A stretch of 10,913 nucleotides of DNA from Bordetella parapertussis (lineage in GTDB: Bacteria; Pseudomonadota; Gammaproteobacteria; Burkholderiales; CAIKXV01), in the NCBI GenBank assembly GCA_945877995.1, contig CAMDXD010000101.1, positions 1-10,913 of the forward strand, written 5' to 3'. Shown here one piece after another: positions 1 to 5,755 of this stretch (position 1 is its first letter; every line of letters starts with the position of its first letter). Under the pieces are notes generated by a model. It was not told the origin of the DNA and ran no database searches. It saw only the letters and a list, made by a program, of their open reading frames with translations. A program made the position numbers and the translations under genes.

Positions 1-225
1 CAGCAGCCGTGCGGTCTGGTAGCCGTTGTGCATCATCAGCGATACGGTGTCGCCCGGCGACAGCCCGTTCATCAGCAGCACGCGCGCGAGTTCGCGGCAG
101 TGTTCCTGCAGCTTCGCGTAGGTCATCACCGCACCGGTCTCGGGTGCGATCAGCCAGGGGGCCTGCGGCGTCTCGTCGGCCCAGCGGTCGACGAGGCGCC
201 GGATGGTGCGCGCCCCTTCGGTCAT
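1..225 (-). CDS. AMP-forming acyl-CoA ligase, N-terminal part (candidate sulfoacetate-CoA ligase)
   Basis: Only the first 75 codons are inside the window; the gene continues past the left edge. The translation starts MTEGARTIRRLVDRWADET and continues through a segment (residues ~35-75) with MTYAKLQEHCRELARVL, then GLSPGDTVSLMMHNGYQT. This is the usual beginning of ANL-superfamily AMP-dependent ligases: a Y-x-E/K-L helix, then G-x-x-x-GD-x-V, then a stretch ending in N. The ATP-binding P-loop and the catalytic C-terminal lysine lie outside the window and cannot be checked. The ATG overlaps the stop codon of the upstream Bug receptor as ATGA, so the two are probably translationally coupled. Beside an Xsc and a SauS-like acylating dehydrogenase, the expected job is ATP- and CoA-dependent activation of sulfoacetate (the SauT role in Cupriavidus necator). 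The substrate is inferred from context; the family assignment is firm. Confidence 0.82.
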   Translation of the reverse strand, partial: MTEGARTIRRLVDRWADETPQAPWLIAPETGAVMTYAKLQEHCRELARVLLMNGLSPGDTVSLMMHNGYQTARLL

Positions 226-1241
226 TCCGGCTTGATGCCAGTCTGCTTGATGAACTGTGCCCAAAGCTTCAACTCCTCGCGTATCTGCTCGCCGAACTGT
301 TCCGGGGTGTTGGCCACCGGGTCGGCGCCCTGCGCGACCAGTTGTTCGCGCAGCTCTGGTATCGCGAGAACCCGCACCATGGCCTGGTGCAGCCGGTCGA
401 TGATCGGCCGTGGCGTGCTGGCCGGTGCCAGCAGCCCGAACCATGACGGCATCTCGAACCCGACCAGGCCTTCCGCGATGGCCGGGATATCCGGGCCGCC
501 GGCCGAACGCTTCAGGCTGGTCACGCCGAGCGCGCGCATCTTGCCCGCCCGCACGTGCGACATCGAAGAGGACATGGTGGCGAACATCAGCTGTACGTTG
601 CCCGAGATCACATCCGGGATCGCCGGTCCGGCTCCCTTGTACGGCACATGCAGCATGTTGATGCCGGCGCGTTGCTTGAACAGCTCGCCGGCGAGGTGGC
701 CGGGCGAACCGACGCCGGGCGATGCATAGGACAGCTTGCTGGGGTTGGCCTTCGCATAGGCAATCAGTTCCTTGATGTCCTTGACCGGCAGCGTCATGCT
801 GGATACGACGATCTGCGGCGCGTTTGCCCCGAGCGTGATCGCCACGAAGTCGCGCTCGGTGTCGAATGAGAGCTTCCCATAAAGCGACGGATTGATCGTG
901 TGCGAGGACAGCGTCCAGAGCAGGTTGTAGCCGTCGGGTGCCGCACGCGCGGCGATCTCGGCTCCGACCGCGCCTGCGGCACCGCCCCGGTTGTCGATCA
1001 CGATCTGCTGGCCCAGCTCCTTGGTGAGCCAGGGCTGGATCAGCCGCGCGGTGACATCGGTGCCGCCGCCGGGCGGGAAGTTCACGATCATGCGGATCGG
1101 CTTCAACGGATAGACCTGGGCATGCGCCGGTGAAGGCAGCGCCGGCATGGCGGTGGCGATCACCGCGGCCGCCGCGAGGGCAAGCGTCGAGGTTGTACGA
1201 GCACGACCGGCGCTGGCCGGCTGACGGAGCGGGTAGGGCAT
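222..1241 (-). CDS. Bug-family (TTT/TctC-type) periplasmic solute-binding receptor 1
   Basis: This 339-residue protein has a long signal peptide: a basic start, a hydrophobic alanine-rich stretch at ~19-35, and likely cleavage after AHA (residue 41). The mature start QVYPLKPIRMIVNFPPGGG (42-60) followed by T-D (D62) is the hallmark N-terminus of Bug receptors. Further family blocks are IDNRGGAAGAVGAEIAARA, PDGYNLLW and LHVPYKGAGPAIPDVISG. Bug proteins bind organic acids or amides in the periplasm and hand them to TctA/TctB-type membrane subunits; none is encoded here. The ATG at 1241 follows GAGGAGG with a 5-nt spacing. The gene lies between the IclR gene and the acyl-CoA ligase and overlaps the ligase start by ATGA, so it probably delivers the ligase's substrate, plausibly a sulfonated carboxylate such as sulfoacetate. 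The ligand is inference. Confidence 0.93.
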   Translation of the reverse strand: MPYPLRQPASAGRARTTSTLALAAAAVIATAMPALPSPAHAQVYPLKPIRMIVNFPPGGGTDVTARLIQPWLTKELGQQIVIDNRGGAAGAVGAEIAARAAPDGYNLLWTLSSHTINPSLYGKLSFDTERDFVAITLGANAPQIVVSSMTLPVKDIKELIAYAKANPSKLSYASPGVGSPGHLAGELFKQRAGINMLHVPYKGAGPAIPDVISGNVQLMFATMSSSMSHVRAGKMRALGVTSLKRSAGGPDIPAIAEGLVGFEMPSWFGLLAPASTPRPIIDRLHQAMVRVLAIPELREQLVAQGADPVANTPEQFGEQIREELKLWAQFIKQTGIKPE

Positions 1242-1266
1242 TGCATCCTCCTCGGTTGGATTGCAT

Positions 1267-1294
1267 GGCCAGCCCGGGTTGGCCCGGGCTGGCC
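1267..1294. other. Perfect GC-rich hairpin in the iclR-Bug1 gap
   Basis: Two 12-bp arms (GGCCAGCCCGGG and CCCGGGCTGGCC) flank a 4-nt TTGG loop with no mismatch. It lies in the 178-bp gap downstream of the IclR gene and about 15-20 nt before the ribosome binding site of the Bug receptor, with both genes on the minus strand. No T-run follows on either strand, so it is not a canonical intrinsic terminator. It may end the iclR transcript less efficiently, stabilise a processed 5' end of the receptor mRNA, or act as a leader structure. A second GGCCG/CGGCC pair (1291-1295 with 1305-1309) shares the bases of one arm and could compete with this fold. Confidence 0.6.
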
Positions 1295-1331
1295 GTTCAG
1301 CCTTCGGCCGACGCTGTGGCCCGCTCGAAGG

Positions 1332-1349
1332 TGCTTCCGATGCTTCCGA
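1332..1349. repeat. Tandem 9-bp duplication TGCTTCCGA x2
   Basis: The unit TGCTTCCGA occurs twice back to back in the non-coding stretch between the IclR gene and Bug receptor 1. It could be a chance duplication or an iterated protein-binding site for transcription of the receptor-ligase unit. I see no convincing sigma-70 promoter in this gap. Confidence 0.45.
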
Positions 1350-1419
1350 CTTGCCTGAACTGCATTGCCTTCACGTGGCCTGCGTTGCTGCGTTCTCGGG
1401 TGGAAACTCCTTTCGCCGG

Positions 1420-2244
1420 TCAGGGAGCGGTACCGCTCCGGTAGGTCTCGCCGAGCGCTGCCGCTGCGGCCTTGAGTTCGGGAAGCCGCGCGAGTGCGGC
1501 CGCGATCGGCATGCGCGCGGCCGGGCCATGCACCGCGACCGTCGCCCAGACCCGCTGCTGCTCGTCGGCGACCGGCACCGCGACGCAGACCAGCCCTTCG
1601 AGGTATTCCTCGTCATCCACGCTGTAGCCACAGTCGCGGATGCGCGCCAGCTCCGCCGCCAGCGCTGCCTGATCGGTGATCGTGCGCGCCGTGAAACGCG
1701 TCAGCAGCAACTGGCCGGCGAGCCGGGTGTACTGCGCCGGCGCCATGTGGGCGAGCAGCAGCTTGCCGCTGGCCGAGCAGTGCGCAGGCACGCGCGAACC
1801 GGGTTGCAGGTTCACCCGCAGGGGTGACGCGGTCTCGACCCGGTCGAGGTAGATGATCTCGGCGCCGTCGAGCATCGTGAAGTTGCAGGTCTCGCCGAGC
1901 GTGTCGACGAGGCGCTGGAGGATTGCGCGCCGCGCCGGGCGGCCGGCATCAGTGGTGATCAGGTCGCGCCCGAGCCTGGACAGGCGCGCGCCGACGCCAT
2001 AGCCCGCCCCGGGTAGCCGGCGCAGGAGTCCGCCCTCGACCAGCTGGGTGAGTATCCGGTGCACCGTAGCCTTCGGCAGGCTGACTGCAGCCACCACGTC
2101 CATCAGCAGCATCGGCCGCCCGGACCGCCCGACAGCTTCGACGACCGCGAAGGCCCGCAGCGTCGGCGAATCGGCGTCGACCGCGTTTGCATGCGCCCGT
2201 GCGGGGGACGTCGCAGAGGCCGCAGGCGGGTCTTTGATATTCAT
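1420..2244 (-). CDS. IclR-family transcriptional regulator
   Basis: This is a 274-residue protein with the IclR layout. A low-complexity N-terminal tail (1-25) precedes a winged helix-turn-helix at ~27-95, with MDVVAAVSLPKATVHRILTQ as the HTH core and YGVGARLSRLGRDL at the end of the domain. The effector-binding domain (~105-265) shows FTMLDGAEIIYLDRVETAS, the ligand-pocket motif PAHCSASGKLLLA (153-165), CGYSVDDEEYLEGLVCVAVPV and a final helix. IclR proteins are dimeric or tetrameric repressors or activators of catabolic genes that respond to pathway acids. The gene is divergent from xsc across 114 bp that hold a strong palindrome, so it very likely controls xsc and its own expression. No good Shine-Dalgarno precedes the ATG at 2244, and a candidate promoter would place the transcription start at or next to the start codon. 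The effector is unknown; a sulfonated pathway intermediate is the natural guess. Confidence 0.93.
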   Translation of the reverse strand: MNIKDPPAASATSPARAHANAVDADSPTLRAFAVVEAVGRSGRPMLLMDVVAAVSLPKATVHRILTQLVEGGLLRRLPGAGYGVGARLSRLGRDLITTDAGRPARRAILQRLVDTLGETCNFTMLDGAEIIYLDRVETASPLRVNLQPGSRVPAHCSASGKLLLAHMAPAQYTRLAGQLLLTRFTARTITDQAALAAELARIRDCGYSVDDEEYLEGLVCVAVPVADEQQRVWATVAVHGPAARMPIAAALARLPELKAAAAALGETYRSGTAP

Positions 2245-2250
2245 GCAATC

Positions 2251-2279
2251 AGCTTAGGTCTCGGAAAACGGGACGTCAA
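2251..2279 (-). promoter_or_regulatory. Candidate iclR promoter embedded in the operator
   Basis: On the minus strand TTGACG (2279-2274) is followed after 17 bp by TAAGCT (2256-2251). The -35 matches five of six consensus bases; the -10 keeps only T1, A2 and the final T. The -35 lies in the centre and right arm of the 2261-2293 palindrome and the spacer covers its left arm, so a bound regulator would block it, implying autoregulation. A start about seven bases downstream falls at the ATG (2244), which fits the missing ribosome binding site. Confidence 0.4.
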
Positions 2280-2293
2280 GTCCTGTTTTCCGA
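2261..2293. promoter_or_regulatory. Palindromic operator between the divergent iclR and xsc genes
   Basis: The left arm TCGGAAAACGGGAC (2261-2274) and right arm GTCCTGTTTTCCGA (2280-2293) are inverted repeats matching at 13 of 14 positions around a 5-bp GTCAA centre. The outer GGAAAAC/GTTTTCC halves resemble the GGAAA...TTTCC pattern seen in several IclR-family operators. The site ends one base before the -35 of the xsc promoter and overlaps the candidate iclR promoter. It is the obvious binding site for the adjacent IclR protein. Whether binding activates or represses xsc cannot be read from the sequence; a position directly upstream of -35 is compatible with activation. Confidence 0.75.
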
Positions 2294-2322
2294 TTGACGT
2301 GCGGGGGCTTGCGCACTATCGT
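2294..2322 (+). promoter_or_regulatory. Sigma-70-type promoter of xsc
   Basis: TTGACG (2294-2299, five of six consensus bases) and TATCGT (2317-2322, four of six) are separated by an ideal 17 bp. The start site would be about 2329, leaving a ~30-nt leader with the strong ribosome binding site AAGGAGGAG (2348-2356). The -35 directly abuts the palindromic operator. Confidence 0.6.
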
Positions 2323-2358
2323 TGCGCGATCGGAACCGTCGCATATCAAGGAGGAGCC

Positions 2359-4167
2359 ATGAACAAGCCCGTAGAGCCGACCCTGTCGGCCCAGCCCGTC
2401 GTCACCGGCATCAAGCAGAAGATGACCCCGAGCGAAGCCTTCGTCGAGACGATGGCCGTCAACGGCGTGACCAACGTGTTCGGTATCGTCGGCTCGGCGT
2501 TCATGGACGCGCTCGACCTGTTCCCGAGCGCCGGCATCCGCTTCATCCCGACCGTGCACGAACAGGGCGCCGCCCACATGGCCGATGGCTATGCGCGCGT
2601 GTCCGGCCAGCACGGCGTGTGCATCGCGCAGAATGGCCCCGGCATCACCAACTTCGTCACCGCCGTCGCGGCTGCCTACTGGGCGCATTCGCCGGTGGTG
2701 GTGGTGACCCCGGAGACCGGCTCGATGGGGCAGGGCCTCGGCGGCTTCCAGGAGACCGAGCAGCTGCCGATCTTCTCGAAGATCACCAAGTTCCAGTCGC
2801 ACGTGAACAACCCGAAGCGCATGGCCGAACACACCGCGCGTGCGTTCGACCGCGCGATGCTCGAGATGGGGCCGACCCAGCTCAACATCCCGCGCGACTA
2901 CTTCTACGGCGACATCGAGTGCGAGATCAATCCGCCGATCGTCGTCGAGCGCGGCCCGGGCGGGCGCAAGAGCCTCGATGAAGCAGCCGACCTGCTGGCC
3001 AGCGCGAAATTCCCGGTCATCCTGTCCGGTGGCGGCGTGATCATGGGCAATGGCGTGGATGCGTGCAAGGCGCTGGCCGAGCGCCTGGGGGCGCCGGTCG
3101 CCTGCAGCTACCTGCACAACGACAGCTTCCCGGCGAGCCATCCGCTGTGGGTCGGCCCGCTCGGCTACCAGGGCGCGAAGGCGGCGATGAAGCTGATCAG
3201 CAAGGCCGACGTGGTGCTGGCGCTTGGCACCCGCCTCGGGCCGTTCGGCACGCTGCCCCAGTACGGCATGGACTACTGGCCGAAGGACGCAAAGATCATC
3301 CAGATCGATGCCGACGCGAAGATGATCGGCCTGGTCAAGCGCATCGGCGTGGGCATCTGCGGCGACGCGGGCGAGGCTGCAGTGGCGCTGCTCGAGCGCA
3401 TCGCCTCGCGCACCCTGGCCTGCGACGGCAACAAGGCCGACCGCGCGCGCATCGTCGCCGACGAGAAGACGGCCTGGGAGAAAGAACTCACTGACTGGCA
3501 CCACGAGAAGGACGACTGGAGCCTCGAGGTGATGAAGGGTTCCGATCGCATGCACCCGCGGCAGATGCTGCGCGAGCTAGAGCGCGCGATGCCTAAGGAT
3601 GCGATGGTGTCCACCGACATCGGCAACATCTGCTCGGTGTCCAACTCCTACCTGCGCTTCGAGCGGCCGCGCAGCATGTTCGCCGCGATGAGCTTCGGCA
3701 ACTGCGGCTATGCATTCCCGACGATGATCGGCTGCAAGGTCGCTGCACCGGATCGTCCCGGCGTGGCCTACGTCGGCGACGGCGCGTGGGCGATGAGCTT
3801 CGGCGAGATCCTCACCGCGGTGCGCGAACAGATCCCGGTCACCGCGGTGGTGTTCAACAACGAGCAGTGGGGCGCGGAGAAGAAGAACCAGGTCGATTAC
3901 TACGACTTCCGCTTCGTCGGCTCCAACCTGACCAACCCGAGCTTCGCGGGCATCGCGAAGTCGATGGGTGCCGAAGGGCATCGCATCGAGAAGCTCGACC
4001 AGGTCGGTGCAGCGCTCGAGGCTGCGTGCCGTGCGCAGCGCGAGGGCAAGACCACCATCCTCGAGATGATGGTCACGCGCGAGCTGGGCGATCCGTTCCG
4101 CCGCGATGCGCTCCAGCATCCGGTGCGCCATCTCGCGAAGTACAAGTCGACCGCCGCCAAGCGCTGA
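2359..4167 (+). CDS. xsc: Sulfoacetaldehyde acetyltransferase (ThDP-dependent)
   Basis: Xsc converts sulfoacetaldehyde and phosphate to acetyl phosphate and sulfite in the cytoplasm, using thiamine diphosphate and Mg2+; it is the desulfonating step for taurine, isethionate and sulfoacetate. The 602-residue product has the three domains of acetolactate-synthase-type enzymes. The pyrimidine domain carries the catalytic glutamate in TVHEQGAAHMADGYARVSG (E68). A central domain at ~205-365 includes SYLHNDSFPASHPLW and LGTRLGPFGTLPQYGMDYW. The ThDP domain has GDGAW (473-477) and NNEQWGAEKKNQVDYYDFRF (from 500), giving a GDG-x24-NN cofactor motif. The end, TRELGDPFRRDAL...P-V-R, is typical of Xsc. 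Length and motif wording fit Xsc better than acetolactate synthase. The ATG at 2359 follows AAGGAGGAG at good spacing; a non-conserved tail of ~18 residues precedes KQKMTPSEAFVETM. No pta gene accompanies it here. Confidence 0.9.
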   Translation: MNKPVEPTLSAQPVVTGIKQKMTPSEAFVETMAVNGVTNVFGIVGSAFMDALDLFPSAGIRFIPTVHEQGAAHMADGYARVSGQHGVCIAQNGPGITNFVTAVAAAYWAHSPVVVVTPETGSMGQGLGGFQETEQLPIFSKITKFQSHVNNPKRMAEHTARAFDRAMLEMGPTQLNIPRDYFYGDIECEINPPIVVERGPGGRKSLDEAADLLASAKFPVILSGGGVIMGNGVDACKALAERLGAPVACSYLHNDSFPASHPLWVGPLGYQGAKAAMKLISKADVVLALGTRLGPFGTLPQYGMDYWPKDAKIIQIDADAKMIGLVKRIGVGICGDAGEAAVALLERIASRTLACDGNKADRARIVADEKTAWEKELTDWHHEKDDWSLEVMKGSDRMHPRQMLRELERAMPKDAMVSTDIGNICSVSNSYLRFERPRSMFAAMSFGNCGYAFPTMIGCKVAAPDRPGVAYVGDGAWAMSFGEILTAVREQIPVTAVVFNNEQWGAEKKNQVDYYDFRFVGSNLTNPSFAGIAKSMGAEGHRIEKLDQVGAALEAACRAQREGKTTILEMMVTRELGDPFRRDALQHPVRHLAKYKSTAAKR

Positions 4168-4188
4168 GCCGGCTGCTCACGCAACAGG

Positions 4189-4220
4189 CGCTCCGCGGAC
4201 GCGAGTCCGCGGAGCGTTTT
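4189..4220 (+). terminator. Intrinsic terminator between xsc and the acylating dehydrogenase
   Basis: A perfect 12-bp stem (CGCTCCGCGGAC/GTCCGCGGAGCG) closes a GCGA tetraloop of the stable GNRA class and is followed immediately by TTTT and then CACTTT. It lies 21 bp after the xsc stop codon and about 20 bp before the ATG of the next gene, whose ribosome binding site (GAGGAGG) follows just downstream. The T-run is short, so partial read-through is likely; the hairpin would also protect the 3' end of an xsc mRNA. This predicts that xsc is transcribed at a higher level than the genes after it. Confidence 0.8.
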
Positions 4221-4241
4221 CACTTTCGAGGAGGACCTGCG

Positions 4242-5693
4242 ATGGGGTCGACGATGGATGACCGGCAGGCGCGCGCTGCTGGAGCCGACGCCGCAGCCGC
4301 GGAGGCGGTCGCCGCGCTGGTGGCGCGCGCGCGCGCCGCACAGGCCGTGGCCGCAGGTTATGGCCAGGCGCAGCTCGATGCCATGGTGGTCGCCTGCGGC
4401 TGGGCGATCATGGAGCCCACGCGCAACCGTGCGCTGGCCGAGCTGTCGGTGCACGACACCGGGCTGGGCAATGTCGAGGACAAGGTCACGAAGAACCACC
4501 GCAAGACCCTCGGGCTTCTGCGCGACCTGAAGGGCGCGGTGTCGACCGGGGTGCTGGCCGAGATCCCCGATCTGGGCCTGACCGAGATCGCGCGTCCAGT
4601 CGGCGTGGTGTGTGCGGTGGTGCCCTCGACCAACCCCGGCGCGACCCCGGCCAACAACATCATCAACGCCCTCAAGTGCGGCAACGCGATCGTCCTGTCG
4701 CCGTCGCCCAAGGGCATGTCGACCGCGCGCCTGCTGCTCGAGTACATGCACGCTGCGCTCGACAGCGTGGGCGCGCCGCGCGATCTGGTACAGATGCTGC
4801 CGCAGCCGGTGACGAAGGCGCTGTCGCGCGAACTGATGCGCCAGTGCGACCTGGTGGTGGTGACCGGATCGCAGGCCAATGTGCGCGCCGGTTATTCCAG
4901 CGGCACGCCGGCGCTGGGCGTCGGTGCAGGCAACGTCGCGGTGATCGTCGATGCATCGGCCGACCTCGCCGATGCGGCTGCGAAGATCATGCGTTCGAAG
5001 ACCTTCGACAACGCGACCAGCTGCTCGTCGGAGAACAGCGTGATCATCGTTGACGCGGTCTACGATGCGATGGTGGCAGCCCTGGTGACTGAAGGTGCCG
5101 TGATGCTGTCGGCCGACGAGAAGGCCACGCTCGGGCGCACGATGTTCCCGGACGGCGAGCATCTGTCCTCGGCGGTGACCGCGCAGGCGGTGCCGAAGGT
5201 GTGTGCAGTGGCGGGGCTGTCGCGCCCGGCGCTGTCGAAGGCGCGCTGCCTGATGGTCGAGGAGACCGGCACCGGTCCGGCGCATCCGTTCTCGGGCGAG
5301 AAGCTGTCGCCGGTGGTCACGGTCTACCGCGCGTCGGACTTCGACCATGCATTCTCGATCCTGCGCGACATCTACGCATACATGGGCAACGGGCACTCCT
5401 GCGGCATCCATTCGAGGGACGATGCCCATGTCGACCGCCTCGGCCGCGAGATGACGGTGTGCCGGGTGATCGTCAACCAGGCCCATGCCATCGCCAATGG
5501 CGGCAGCTTCGACAACGGGTTGCCGTTCTCGCTGACGATGGGCTGCGGTACCTGGGGGCGCAACAGCTTCTCGGAGAACCTGAACTATCGGCACTTCATG
5601 AACACGACGCGCGTGGTGCGCGCGATCGCGCCGCGCGAGCCGTCGCTGGAGGAGATCTTCGGCGCGCACTGGACGCGGCACGGGCGCGGCTGA
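4242..5693 (+). CDS. sauS: CoA-acylating aldehyde dehydrogenase, probable sulfoacetaldehyde dehydrogenase (acylating)
   Basis: The 483-residue protein belongs to the acylating branch of the aldehyde dehydrogenase superfamily (AdhE-N/EutE/SauS-like). Visible blocks are VGVVCAVVPSTNPGATPANN and ALKCGNAIVLSPSPKGMS in the nucleotide-binding fold (~118-165), VVVTGSQANVRAGYSSGTPA and LGVGAGNVAVIVD (~205-245), and FDNATSCSSENSVIIVD with the probable nucleophile C261. The C-terminal half includes EETGTGPAHPFSGEKLSPVV and NGGSFDNGLPFSLTMGCGTW. In C. necator SauS reduces sulfoacetyl-CoA with NADPH to sulfoacetaldehyde. A position directly after xsc, with an acyl-CoA ligase in the same locus, makes that role likely. 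The ATG at 4242 has GAGGAGGA about 6 nt upstream. The alternative is an acylating dehydrogenase for another short aldehyde; the family is firm, the exact substrate is inferred. Confidence 0.82.
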   Translation: MGSTMDDRQARAAGADAAAAEAVAALVARARAAQAVAAGYGQAQLDAMVVACGWAIMEPTRNRALAELSVHDTGLGNVEDKVTKNHRKTLGLLRDLKGAVSTGVLAEIPDLGLTEIARPVGVVCAVVPSTNPGATPANNIINALKCGNAIVLSPSPKGMSTARLLLEYMHAALDSVGAPRDLVQMLPQPVTKALSRELMRQCDLVVVTGSQANVRAGYSSGTPALGVGAGNVAVIVDASADLADAAAKIMRSKTFDNATSCSSENSVIIVDAVYDAMVAALVTEGAVMLSADEKATLGRTMFPDGEHLSSAVTAQAVPKVCAVAGLSRPALSKARCLMVEETGTGPAHPFSGEKLSPVVTVYRASDFDHAFSILRDIYAYMGNGHSCGIHSRDDAHVDRLGREMTVCRVIVNQAHAIANGGSFDNGLPFSLTMGCGTWGRNSFSENLNYRHFMNTTRVVRAIAPREPSLEEIFGAHWTRHGRG

Positions 5694-5709
5694 GGGTCTG
5701 CGTCCCGGA

Positions 5710-5728
5710 TCTGACTCGGGTCTGACTC
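5710..5728. repeat. Short direct repeat TCTGACTC x2
   Basis: TCTGACTC occurs at 5710-5717 and 5721-5728, separated by GGG, in the short gap after the dehydrogenase gene. The flanking CCCGG, CGGG and CCCGGG runs can form alternative small stems. No T-run follows, so I do not call a terminator. Confidence 0.4.
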
Positions 5729-5755
5729 CCGGGCGTGCATCCAGGGCAGGCATCC

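Noticed and set aside
2311..2332. Second operator from the GCGCA/TGCGC inverted repeat
   Set aside because: Arms are only 5 bp of CpG-type sequence, overlap the -10 region and lack resemblance to the main palindrome.
2254..3555. 433-codon open frame antisense to xsc
   Set aside because: It is rich in His, Arg, Asp and Ala with no recognisable domain, and is explained by the GC-rich codon use of xsc on the other strand.
2359..4167. Acetolactate synthase large subunit
   Set aside because: The fold and ThDP motif are shared, but the wording around the active site and C-terminus (GAEKKNQVDYYDFRF, TRELGDPFRRDAL) matches Xsc, and no small subunit follows.
3786..4241. N-terminal extension of the dehydrogenase frame into xsc
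   Set aside because: The extension overlaps conserved Xsc coding sequence and the terminator; the ATG at 4242 has a good ribosome binding site and the family's normal start.
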